This document shows, piece by piece, positions 18,228 to 29,648 of a stretch of 64,000 nt of DNA; the first letter of the stretch is position 1, and each line of letters opens with the position of its first letter. The stretch spans positions 1,116,001-1,180,000 of the forward strand of contig NZ_JAUSYB010000001.1 of assembly GCF_030816505.1 (NCBI RefSeq), given 5' to 3'. The stretch comes from Microbacterium sp. W4I20 (GTDB lineage Bacteria > Actinomycetota > Actinomycetes > Actinomycetales > Microbacteriaceae). Below the pieces are notes generated by a model. That model made no database searches. It saw nothing but the letters and a program-made list of their open reading frames with translations, and was not told where the DNA came from. The position numbers were made by a program, and so were the translations under genes.

Positions 18228-19046
18228 CCCGTCTGCTGATCCACCCTCCGCGGATTCCGCCGCGGATTCCGCCGCAGACTCGGCGCGATAGCTCCGCGGC
18301 GCGACACCGAGCACAGCCTGGAAGTCGCGCGTCAGATGCGCGTGGTCGGAGTAGCCGAGTTCGGCAGCGATCGTCGAGAGATCTGCGGTGGGCTCCTCCC
18401 GCACGAGCTGGGCGGCCTCCTGCAGGCGACGACGACGGATCATCGCGGCGGGCGAAAGTCCGATGTGACGGTGCGTCATCCGCTGCAGTGTGCGCAGCGA
18501 CACGGCGAGGCGGATCGCGGCCTCTTCCGGGGTGAGGACGGCCCCCTCCCCCATGAGCGCGTCGAACAACCCGTTGGCCTGCAGCGCCGCGTCGTCCGGT
18601 CGGCCGACCCTCGCGCGCAGCCAGCCCGAGAATGAGGCGACCGCGCGTTCCCGGTGCCCGTCGCCGGATGCCATGTCCGCCGTGACGGCAGCGAGGAGCT
18701 CGGGCGCATCGATCGGGGTCTCGGCATCGATCAGCGCGGCCGGCTCCTCGACGAGCGCGGCCACCGCGGCAGGGCGCAGCAGTGCCCCCACCGCCCAGCC
18801 CCGTCCGCGCAGGTCGCGGTGGGACGCGCGGGTCGTCGCCCCGGCCAGCGACACGCCCTCCGGCTCGACGACCAGATTGAGCGCCGGATACGACACGATC
18901 TCCTGCCGGGAGGAGCGCCCCGGCTCGATGTCCCACTCGGGGATCCAGAACCAGGCGACGAGGTCCGCCACCTCGGCGGGCGCCAGCAGCCGATGGAACT
19001 CGGGCAATCGTGCCGGATACAGGATGCCGCGGGTCGGATTCACCAT
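18153..19046 (-). CDS. AraC family transcriptional regulator
   Basis: The 297-residue protein has an N-terminal sensor half beginning MVNPTRGILYPARLPEFHRL, of the DUF6597 type found in actinobacterial AraC regulators. The C-terminal double helix-turn-helix covers about residues 180-265 (RTLQRMTHRHIGLSPAAMIRRRRLQEAAQLV and AELGYSDHAHLTRDFQAVLG). A tail containing AESAAESAAES is encoded by a 12-base tandem repeat at about 18246-18275. The ATG follows TACGCT (19053-19058) by six bases. Its 3' end overlaps the permease gene by 75 bases. It is divergent from the VOC gene at 19141. Confidence 0.9.
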   Translation of the reverse strand: MVNPTRGILYPARLPEFHRLLAPAEVADLVAWFWIPEWDIEPGRSSRQEIVSYPALNLVVEPEGVSLAGATTRASHRDLRGRGWAVGALLRPAAVAALVEEPAALIDAETPIDAPELLAAVTADMASGDGHRERAVASFSGWLRARVGRPDDAALQANGLFDALMGEGAVLTPEEAAIRLAVSLRTLQRMTHRHIGLSPAAMIRRRRLQEAAQLVREEPTADLSTIAAELGYSDHAHLTRDFQAVLGVAPRSYRAESAAESAAESAEGGSADGSAAREAQAQHPVSDAERDDARPDE

Positions 19047-19052
19047 GGGCTC

Positions 19053-19134
19053 AGCGTAGGGTCCGGCCCCGACACCGAGGGATCCGAACCTGTCGCGGAT
19101 CTTCAAGCCGGCGGCATCCGTCCCGACCTACCGT
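19053..19134. promoter_or_regulatory. Divergent leaderless promoter pair
   Basis: A minus-strand TACGCT (19053-19058) is six bases before the AraC ATG. A plus-strand TACCGT (19129-19134) is six bases before the VOC ATG at 19141. The 94 bases between the genes hold both promoters, so the AraC protein may regulate this VOC gene. Confidence 0.5.
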
Positions 19135-19140
19135 GAGGGC

Positions 19141-19668
19141 ATGACTGACGAGACCCCCACCACAGGTTTGACCGGCACTTACACGACCGACGGACGCCCG
19201 AACAGCGCGACCTCGCTCACCCCGTTCCTGGCGATCCCCGGCGCGAAGCAGGCGATCGAGTTCTACCGCGACGTGTTCGGTGCGCGGGTCGTCGACGTCA
19301 CCGAGTTCGGCGGCGTCGTCGCGCACGCCGACCTCGACTTCGGGCTCGGCCTCCTCCAGCTCGGCGAGCCGAGCCCCGACTACCACCTCGTCCCCTCCCC
19401 CGCCGGGGACGACGACTGCTATTCGATGGGGCTCTACGTCTCGGACGTCGACGCCGTGGTCGAGAAGGCCGTCGCCGCTGGAGCCACCGTGCGCGAAGCA
19501 CCGGCGCCCTTCGTGTCGGGCGACCGGTTCGCCAGCATCCGCGATCCGTTCGGGGTGCGCTGGTCGGTGATGACCCGCGTCGAGGATATCTCCGACGAGG
19601 AGAGCAGCCGCCGTGTCGCCGAGTGGGCGGAGGCGTTCAGCTCTGCCCCGGCCGACGACGCGAGCTGA
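19141..19668 (+). CDS. VOC superfamily (glyoxalase/PhnB-like) protein
   Basis: The 175-residue protein contains the PhnB-like VOC pattern: TPFLAIPGAKQAIEFYRDVFGARVVDVTEFGGVVAHADLDFG, then GLYVSDVDAVVEKAVAAGATV and DRFASIRDPFGVRWSVMTRVED. VOC proteins use paired beta-alpha-beta-beta-beta modules around a metal for isomerase, dioxygenase or resistance functions; this subtype is not characterised. Its start codon is six bases after TACCGT. It is divergent from the AraC regulator, a possible regulator-target pair. The 3' end overlaps the SGNH gene by 32 bases. Confidence 0.9.
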   Translation: MTDETPTTGLTGTYTTDGRPNSATSLTPFLAIPGAKQAIEFYRDVFGARVVDVTEFGGVVAHADLDFGLGLLQLGEPSPDYHLVPSPAGDDDCYSMGLYVSDVDAVVEKAVAAGATVREAPAPFVSGDRFASIRDPFGVRWSVMTRVEDISDEESSRRVAEWAEAFSSAPADDAS

Positions 19669-20455
19669 CCGCCGCCTCGGCTGCCCGGCACACGGCCGGA
19701 AGCAGGGCCTCGGCGGTGCGCCGGTAGCCGAGGGCGCTCGGATGGAAGCGGTCGAGGCTGAACATCGCCTCCGGTTCATCGAAGAACATCGGCCCGACCG
19801 CGCGTCGCAGATCGACGGGCTCCGCTCCCGCGTGGCGCGCGGTCTCGGCCTGGATGTCGGCGAGGCGGCGCGACATGCCCGACGCGAGTCGGCGCAACGG
19901 CTGCGGCACGGGTCGGAGCGCGCCGAGGTCGGGGCAGGTGCCGACGACGACTTCGACCCCTCGCTGACGCAGGCGTCGGATCGTCTCGTGCAGGTGCTGG
20001 GCGGAGAGCGACACGGGCAGCCGATGGGTGACGTCGTTGCCCCCGACCACGATCACGGCGACGTGCGGGCGGTAGTTCTCCGGCAGAGCGTCGAGCTGCG
20101 CGGGGAGGTCGGGCGATTCGGAGCCGACGACGGCCCCGGTGTGCAGACGCACCGGCCGCCGGATCCGTCGGGCCGTGCCCTTCGCGAGACGCCCGCCGAG
20201 GGTGTCCTTGCGCCGCTCGGCACCGAGCCCCGCGGCGATCGAGTCGCCGAGGACGAGAAGGTCGAGCGGCTCGCCGTCGAGAGCTCGTCGCCAGACGCGA
20301 TCCGCGTCGAGGGAGTCCTCGCCGAGCGGCTTGCCGATCCGTTCTCTCGCGATCGCGGCCTGTCGGGTGAGGACCAGACGGAGGCCGACGAGCGCGGTCG
20401 CCGAGACGAGGCCGGCGGCGAGACCCCCGACGGCGAGGACACGGAAGCGGCTCAC
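19637..20455 (-). CDS. SGNH/GDSL hydrolase, membrane-anchored or secreted
   Basis: The 272-residue protein has an N-terminal hydrophobic segment (residues 3-28), then the SGNH blocks: LLVLGDSIAAGLG (block I, catalytic Ser), VVGGNDVTHRLP (block III Asn) and DRFHPSALGY (block V Asp/His). Such enzymes are esterases, lipases or acyltransferases outside the membrane. The GTG at 20453-20455 is the first start giving the hydrophobic N-terminus; upstream codons are arginine/serine-rich shadow. It lies 58 bases after hisS on the same strand and overlaps the VOC gene by 32 bases at the 3' end. Confidence 0.88.
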   Translation of the reverse strand: MSRFRVLAVGGLAAGLVSATALVGLRLVLTRQAAIARERIGKPLGEDSLDADRVWRRALDGEPLDLLVLGDSIAAGLGAERRKDTLGGRLAKGTARRIRRPVRLHTGAVVGSESPDLPAQLDALPENYRPHVAVIVVGGNDVTHRLPVSLSAQHLHETIRRLRQRGVEVVVGTCPDLGALRPVPQPLRRLASGMSRRLADIQAETARHAGAEPVDLRRAVGPMFFDEPEAMFSLDRFHPSALGYRRTAEALLPAVCRAAEAAVSSRRRPGQS

Positions 20456-20513
20456 ACCGTGATTCGACAGGACCGCCGTGAACGGGGCGTGAACGCGCTC
20501 CGCCGGTCGCGGC

Positions 20514-21827
20514 TCAGGCCAGCGGCTTGAGCTCCAGCTCGCCCGCGCCCGCCGAGACCGTCGCGAACGACGTGTAGCCGTCGGCGGCGGAACGCTCGAG
20601 CAGCGCCTTGAGGTTCTTGGTGCGACGCTCCAGCCGCACCCGGGCTCCCCCGGCGATGAGCCGCGCCTTGTGCGCGACGAGCTCGGCGACCGGCACATCG
20701 GCGTCGTGGACGAGCACGACCGCCTGCGCCGCGGCGTCCGCGTCGAGCGAGAGCAGGTCGACGAGACGCTCGAATCCGAGCGAGAACCCGACGGCGGGCA
20801 CCTGCTGACCGAGGAAGCGTCCGATCATGCCGTCGTAGCGCCCGCCGCCGCCGAGCGAGTAGTCGACGGAGGGGTGCGCGAGTTCGAAGATCGTGCCGGT
20901 GTAGTAGCCCATCCCGCGTACCAGGAACGGGTCGAAGACGAGCGGGATCTCGGACTCGGGCTCCGTCGGAGAGCCGGCCGACGGGCGTCCGGCGGCCACG
21001 GCTTCACCGATGCCGACCAGGTGCCCGACGATGTCGTCCGGAGCGCCGTCAGGCAGCGCCTTGCGGATCTGACGCTCGCCGAACGGGTGGTATTCCATCG
21101 TCTGCGGGCGCCGCAGAAACGCCTCGAAGGCGTCCACGGGCGCGGTGCTGCTCTCGGCCCGGATCGCACGCTCACGGAGTTCGGCCGCGACGCCCTCCGG
21201 GCCGATCTTGTCGAGCTTGTCGATCGTGATCAGCACGCCGGGGCGCTCCTCGGCGGTGAAGCCGAAGCTGTCCAGCATCCAGTCGAGCACGCGCCGATCG
21301 TTGATGCGCACGGTCGCGCCGTCCAGGCCGAGCGCATCGACCGCGTCGAGGGAGGCGACCATGAGCTCGGCCTCCGCACGCGACGAGTCGTCGCCGATGA
21401 TGTCGATGTCGCACTGCACGAACTGTCGGTAGCGACCCTTCTGCGGACGCTCGGCCCGCCAGACCGGTCCGATCTGGATCGAGCGGAACACACCGGGAAG
21501 TTGTCCGCGATTGCTGGCGTAGAAGCGCGCGAGCGGCACGGTCAGGTCGTACCGCAGCCCGAGGTCGGAGAGCGCTGCCGGGTCGTCGGCGGCGGCCCGG
21601 ATGCCGTCGGCGTCGAGCCCGCGGCGCAGCACGTTGTACGAGAGCTTCTCGTTGTCTCCGCCGATGCCCGCGTGCAGGCGGTCGTAATCCTCCACGACCG
21701 GGGTCTCGATCTCGTCGAATCCGTGCGCGAGATACCGGTCACGGATGACGGAGAGCACGCGCTCACGGCGGGTCTTGTCGGCGGGGAGGATGTCGCGCAT
21801 GCCGCGCGGCGGGTTCACAGTGGCCAC
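20514..21827 (-). CDS. hisS: Histidine-tRNA ligase
   Basis: This 437-residue class II aminoacyl-tRNA synthetase charges tRNA-His. It shows RGMRDILPADK at the N-terminus, motif 2 as WRAERPQKGRYRQFVQCDIDIIG, the histidine-specific RGMGYYTGTIFEL (HisA) and SLGGGGRYDGMIGRFLGQQVPAVGFSLGFERL (motif 3). A C-terminal anticodon-binding domain has a typical actinobacterial length. The start is a GTG giving MATVNPPRG. mazG lies 45 bases upstream in the same direction. Confidence 0.97.
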   Translation of the reverse strand: MATVNPPRGMRDILPADKTRRERVLSVIRDRYLAHGFDEIETPVVEDYDRLHAGIGGDNEKLSYNVLRRGLDADGIRAAADDPAALSDLGLRYDLTVPLARFYASNRGQLPGVFRSIQIGPVWRAERPQKGRYRQFVQCDIDIIGDDSSRAEAELMVASLDAVDALGLDGATVRINDRRVLDWMLDSFGFTAEERPGVLITIDKLDKIGPEGVAAELRERAIRAESSTAPVDAFEAFLRRPQTMEYHPFGERQIRKALPDGAPDDIVGHLVGIGEAVAAGRPSAGSPTEPESEIPLVFDPFLVRGMGYYTGTIFELAHPSVDYSLGGGGRYDGMIGRFLGQQVPAVGFSLGFERLVDLLSLDADAAAQAVVLVHDADVPVAELVAHKARLIAGGARVRLERRTKNLKALLERSAADGYTSFATVSAGAGELELKPLA

Positions 21828-21872
21828 GGAACCATCTTCCCAGGTCGGCCGGAGGGTCCGCGCCTCGACGCC

Positions 21873-22538
21873 TCAGGAAGCGGCTTCCGCGGCGCGGACC
21901 TCGTCCTCCAGCATCCGCAGCCGTTCGCGCAGCGCTCGCTCGGCGTCCCAGCCCTCGGTACGCGCGGTCGCCACGAGTGCGAGGAGCGCGTCACCGAGCT
22001 CGGCCTCGGTCGTCGGCGCGGCCACGGGCTGGTGCGGAAGGTCCGCTCCGACCCCCGAGGCGCGGCCGACGAGCTTCTGCGCCAGGGCCAGTGCGGGCAT
22101 CCCCCGCGGCACCCCGTCGAGCACGCTCGTGCGCGTGCGCTTCTCGGCCGCCTTCGCCGCGTTCCAGTGCACGAGCACCTGCTCGGGTGTCTCGGCGACC
22201 TCGCCCGCGAAGACGTGCGGATGCCGCCGCACCATCTTCTCGGTCAGCGTGCGCGCCACGTCGTCGATGTCGAAGGGGTCTTCCGGGTCCTGCGCGGCGA
22301 TCGCGGCATGGAACAGCACCTGCCAGAGGAGGTCTCCCAGTTCCTCGCGCAGATCGTCGCGCGTGCCGCTCTCGACGGCGTCGATCACCTCGTGCGACTC
22401 CTCGATCAGATACGGCACGAGATCGCGGTGCGTGATGCGCTGCGACCACACGCAATGCTCGCGCACCTCGCGCATCGTCTCTGCCGCGGCGCGCAGCGGG
22501 TCGCTCGCTCCACCCTGCGGTTCGGTCTCAGCGCTCAC
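21873..22538 (-). CDS. mazG: Nucleoside triphosphate pyrophosphohydrolase MazG
   Basis: The protein of about 221 residues hydrolyses (d)NTPs to NMP and pyrophosphate. The helical metal-binding motifs are visible: YLIEESHEVIDAVESGTRDDLREELGDLLWQVLFHA, with the ExxE and ExxD residues. A second, degenerate half ends AELGDALLALVATARTEGWDAE. The GTG at 22538 has GGGAGA just upstream; an alternative GTG at 22562 adds eight residues. It lies between nhaA and hisS on the same strand, probably in one transcript. Confidence 0.92.
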   Translation of the reverse strand: MSAETEPQGGASDPLRAAAETMREVREHCVWSQRITHRDLVPYLIEESHEVIDAVESGTRDDLREELGDLLWQVLFHAAIAAQDPEDPFDIDDVARTLTEKMVRRHPHVFAGEVAETPEQVLVHWNAAKAAEKRTRTSVLDGVPRGMPALALAQKLVGRASGVGADLPHQPVAAPTTEAELGDALLALVATARTEGWDAERALRERLRMLEDEVRAAEAAS

Positions 22539-22565
22539 GATTCTCCCGTCGGATCCGACCACGGC

Positions 22566-23741
22566 TCAGGACGACGCCGGTGCGACCCGACGGTACCAGC
22601 GGGCACGCAACGATACGATGATGCCGGAGAGCACGAGGGCGATCAGCGAGCCGACGAGCACTCCGAGGATGGCCTGGTCGCGGATGCTGCCATCAGCGGC
22701 GAAGGCGAGGTTGGCGAGCAGCAGGGATACCGTGAAGCCGATGCCGCCCAGCGCACCGGCGGCGACGATGTCCGCGAACGGCAGCGCCGGAGGCACCCCC
22801 TTCGGACGGATGCGCATGGCGATCCAGCCGAACAGGGAGATGCCCACGATCTTGCCGACCGGGAGTGCGACCACGATCGCCCAGAAGGCCGGCGACAGCT
22901 GCGTCGGCGAGAGGGCGGGGATCACCACGAAGGCCGCGACGAACGCGAAGATCGGCAGGATCGCGCCGTTGACGGTCGGCTCGAGCGCGTGGCGGGTGCG
23001 TCCGGCGGGCACCGGCGACATGACCAGGCCGAGCAGCACGCCGGCGATCGTGGCGTGGATGCCGGATGCCGCGACCAGGCCCCAGGTGATCACCGCGACG
23101 ATGACCATGGCCACGCCGATCGCCGCATGCCCCTTCTCGTGCAGCAGTCGGCTGAGGAGCCAGAAGGCCACGACGCCGACGATCGCGAGACCGAACAGCA
23201 ACCACTGCACGTCGTGGGCGAAGAGCACGGCGATGAAGATGATGCCGATGATGTCGTCGAGGATCGCCAGCGCCAGCAGGAAGACGCGAACGGTCGAGGG
23301 AAGTCCGCGGCCGAACATGGCCAGCACTCCCAGCGCGAACGCGATGTCGGTCGCCGTCGGAATGGGCCATCCCAGCGCGGTGTCGCCGCTGCCGGCGATC
23401 AGCAGGTACACCGCGATCGGCACCAGTACGCCCCCGGCGGCCGCGATCGCCGGTTGCACGGCCTTGCGCGGAGAGTCGAGCTCACCGTGGGTCAGCTCGT
23501 GCCGCAACTCGATCGCCACCACGAGGAAGAACACGGCGAGCAGGCCATCCGACACCCAGTGCGCGACGGAGAGATCGAGCCCGGTCCCTGGCACCGCGAT
23601 GTGGAAGTCGAGCACCGCGGCGAGCGCATCGTGCGTCGGCAGGTTCGCCAGCAGCAGCCCGAGACCCGCGGCGACGAGCAGGAGGACGGCGGGGAACTGC
23701 TGCCCGCGGAGGGGGTTCGCTGAGATGCGCATCCCCTCCAT
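22566..23741 (-). CDS. nhaA: Na+/H+ antiporter NhaA
   Basis: The 391-residue, 12-helix antiporter exchanges cytoplasmic Na+ for protons. The ion-site aspartates lie in LAILDDIIGIIFIAVLF, and the helix-IV unwound segment in WPIPTATDIAFALGVLAMFG. ELRHELTHGELDSPRKAVQPAIAAAGG and the GGIGFTVSLLLANLAF end are also typical. I chose the ATG at 23741 because AGAGGGG lies about 11 bases upstream; an ATG nine bases later is possible. The ppc gene is divergent with a 76-base gap. Confidence 0.95.
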   Translation of the reverse strand: MEGMRISANPLRGQQFPAVLLLVAAGLGLLLANLPTHDALAAVLDFHIAVPGTGLDLSVAHWVSDGLLAVFFLVVAIELRHELTHGELDSPRKAVQPAIAAAGGVLVPIAVYLLIAGSGDTALGWPIPTATDIAFALGVLAMFGRGLPSTVRVFLLALAILDDIIGIIFIAVLFAHDVQWLLFGLAIVGVVAFWLLSRLLHEKGHAAIGVAMVIVAVITWGLVAASGIHATIAGVLLGLVMSPVPAGRTRHALEPTVNGAILPIFAFVAAFVVIPALSPTQLSPAFWAIVVALPVGKIVGISLFGWIAMRIRPKGVPPALPFADIVAAGALGGIGFTVSLLLANLAFAADGSIRDQAILGVLVGSLIALVLSGIIVSLRARWYRRVAPASS

Positions 23742-23805
23742 GGTAGGTCGCCCCTCTCGGGTGTCGTCGGGCGTCATGCGTTCAGAGCACCCCGACCGAC
23801 GGCGA

Positions 23806-23811
23806 TACTCT
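23806..23811 (+). promoter_or_regulatory. -10 element of leaderless ppc
   Basis: TACTCT lies exactly six bases before the GTG at 23818. This places transcription initiation on or next to the start codon. Confidence 0.5.
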
Positions 23812-23817
23812 CGTGTG

Positions 23818-26535
<2,718 letters not shown>

Positions 26536-26575
26536 CGCGGGGTGCCGAGGGCGCGGAGATCGTCGCATCCGCGGC

Positions 26576-28044
<1,469 letters not shown>

Positions 28045-28082
28045 GGCGGATGCCGCGCGGCACGCTTCTTCGCAGATCGGCG

Positions 28083-28140
28083 CGAAGTTCGCAGATATCC
28101 CGGGATTCTCTGCGAAGTTCGTATCGTTCTGCGAAGTTCG
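28083..28140. repeat. Three CGAAGTTCG palindromes between gdhA and next gene
   Basis: The nine-base palindrome CGAAGTTCG occurs at 28083-28091, 28113-28121 and 28132-28140. The last two lie within a 13-base direct repeat, TCTGCGAAGTTCG (28109 and 28128, period 19). TTCGCAGA at 28088-28095 pairs with TCTGCGAA at 28109-28116. The block sits in the convergent gap after gdhA. Confidence 0.7.
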
Positions 28141-28158
28141 AGCCGGAAGCGGATGCCG

Positions 28159-28761
28159 CTACCGGGTGACCTCGCGATCGTGCGCGTGCCGCGCGAGGGA
28201 GCGGCCGTAGCGCTCGGTGAGCTGCACCATCAGGTCGGGGGTGTCGCGGTCGACGCCGAACACGTGACCGGGGAAGTCGAGTTCGGGCTGCGCGGCCGTG
28301 ATCTCGGCCTCCCGATCCGGTGAAAGCAGCTGCACGGGGTCGCCGACGGCCACCCAGCCGATCGGCACCACGGTCCCCGCGGGAAGTACGGCGCGGCGGT
28401 GCACGATCGCGTTCACCCGCACCTCGCAGCGGTCGCCGACCAGTGCGCCGTTGAAGATGCGGGCGCCCGAAGCGAAGAACACCTCTTCCCCCACGGTCGC
28501 CCCGGCGATGCTCGCGAGCGTGCCGATCAGCGTGTGCGCCCCGATGTGCACCGCGTTGGCGGCCGTCGCCCGGATGAGTGCGTTCTCCATCACGATCACG
28601 TTCTCGCCGAGGGTGATCGGGCCGCCCTCCGCGGTGATCACGGCGCCGTGCAGCACCTGGCAGTCGGGACCGATCTCCACGTCGCCGGAGATCACGGCGG
28701 TGGGAGCGATGACGGCGGTGTCATGGATCCGGGGCCGAGCCCCGAGGTGCTCGTACAACAT
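28159..28761 (-). CDS. Left-handed beta-helix (gamma carbonic anhydrase-like) protein
   Basis: The 200-residue protein is built of hexapeptide repeats, for example HDTAVIAPTAVISGDVEIGPDC and NVIVMENALIRATAANAVHIGAHTLIG. This is the fold of gamma-carbonic anhydrases and the isoleucine-patch acetyltransferases. The usual zinc histidine spacing of active gamma-CA is not clearly present, so carbonic anhydrase activity is doubtful. The ATG follows TAGTCT (28768-28773) by six bases, and the gene is divergent from the esterase. It converges on gdhA across the repeat block. Confidence 0.82.
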   Translation of the reverse strand: MLYEHLGARPRIHDTAVIAPTAVISGDVEIGPDCQVLHGAVITAEGGPITLGENVIVMENALIRATAANAVHIGAHTLIGTLASIAGATVGEEVFFASGARIFNGALVGDRCEVRVNAIVHRRAVLPAGTVVPIGWVAVGDPVQLLSPDREAEITAAQPELDFPGHVFGVDRDTPDLMVQLTERYGRSLARHAHDREVTR

Positions 28762-28767
28762 GCGGCC

Positions 28768-28790
28768 AGACTAGTCCCGATGGGTACGCT
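28768..28790. promoter_or_regulatory. Compact divergent leaderless promoters
   Basis: A minus-strand TAGTCT (28768-28773) and a plus-strand TACGCT (28785-28790) each lie six bases from their start codons, at 28761 and 28797. Only 35 bases separate the two genes, so neither can have a normal 5' leader. Confidence 0.55.
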
Positions 28791-28796
28791 CGAGCG

Positions 28797-29648
28797 ATGA
28801 CCGAAGTCGTGCCGTTCCACGCTCTGCCCCCGCAGTCGGATGACGTCAGTTACGCCTACGGGCCCGATTCCGCTCCGCGCGACGGGGTGCGTCCCGGCAG
28901 CCTCCGCGTCTTCGAGATCGTCGACAGCGCCGCGTATCCGGGCACGGTGCGCAAGGTCTGGGTGCACGCGCCGCATGGGCATGATGCCTCGGCGCCGGCC
29001 TCCGTCATGGTGTTCAACGACGGCTGGTGGTACCTGGATCCCGCCGGCGACGTACGGGCGGGGATCGTGCTCGACCACCTCGCGCATCGCGGTGAGATCC
29101 CCTCGCTCGTCTCCGTGTTCGTCGATCCCGGTGTCTTCCCGGATGCTGCAGAGCCGAAGAACCGCAATACCGAGTACGACGCGGCAGATGCGCGCTACGC
29201 GGACTTCGTGCTCGACGAGGTGCTCCCCCGGGTCGCCGAAACACACGCGCTGGCATCCGAGCCGGACCACCGAGGGATCTGCGGGGGGAGTTCCGGAGGG
29301 AACGGCGCCTTCACGGCCGCGTGGCAGCGCCCCGACGGCATCCGTCGTGTCATCTCGTTCAACGGGAGCTTCGCGCAGATGCCGGGCGGCAATCCGTACC
29401 CGGCGCTGCTCGGGGCGGGTGCGCGTCGGCCGCTGCGGGTGTTCCTGCATGCCGCGCACCGCGACCTCGGCTGGAACGAACCGGAGCACAACTGGTTCGC
29501 CGAAAACCTCGAGACGGCGGCCGCACTCACCCGCGCCGGGACCGACGTGCGTCTCGTCGTCGGCGAGGGCGGGCACCACCCGAACCACGGCGGCGTGCTC
29601 CTTCCGGATGCGCTGCGCTGGCTCTGGCGCCCGCTCACTCCGTCTTGA
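28797..29648 (+). CDS. Alpha/beta-hydrolase fold esterase (EsD-like)
   Basis: The 283-residue protein resembles the esterase D / enterochelin esterase family. It has the strand-rich N-terminal block RKVWVHAPHGHD, ASVMVFNDGWWYLDP, and the nucleophile elbow GGSSGGNGAF at residues 163-172 (Ser165 or Ser166). A C-terminal histidine lies in GEGGHHPNHGG. There is no signal peptide, so it is probably cytoplasmic. Its start follows TACGCT by six bases. The 3' end overlaps mfd by 14 bases. Substrate unknown. Confidence 0.85.
   Translation: MTEVVPFHALPPQSDDVSYAYGPDSAPRDGVRPGSLRVFEIVDSAAYPGTVRKVWVHAPHGHDASAPASVMVFNDGWWYLDPAGDVRAGIVLDHLAHRGEIPSLVSVFVDPGVFPDAAEPKNRNTEYDAADARYADFVLDEVLPRVAETHALASEPDHRGICGGSSGGNGAFTAAWQRPDGIRRVISFNGSFAQMPGGNPYPALLGAGARRPLRVFLHAAHRDLGWNEPEHNWFAENLETAAALTRAGTDVRLVVGEGGHHPNHGGVLLPDALRWLWRPLTPS

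Noticed and set aside
20670..23723. Plus-strand open frame of about 1017 codons opposite hisS, mazG and nhaA
   Set aside because: It is antisense to three recognisable genes, has a biased Arg/Asp/His composition and no family signature.
21745..23817. Upstream in-frame extension of ppc
   Set aside because: It lies antisense to mazG and nhaA and is Ser/Arg-rich. PEPC homology begins just after 23818.
28159..28761. Active gamma carbonic anhydrase
   Set aside because: The hexapeptide fold is clear, but the histidine arrangement for zinc is not, so only the fold-level name was kept.
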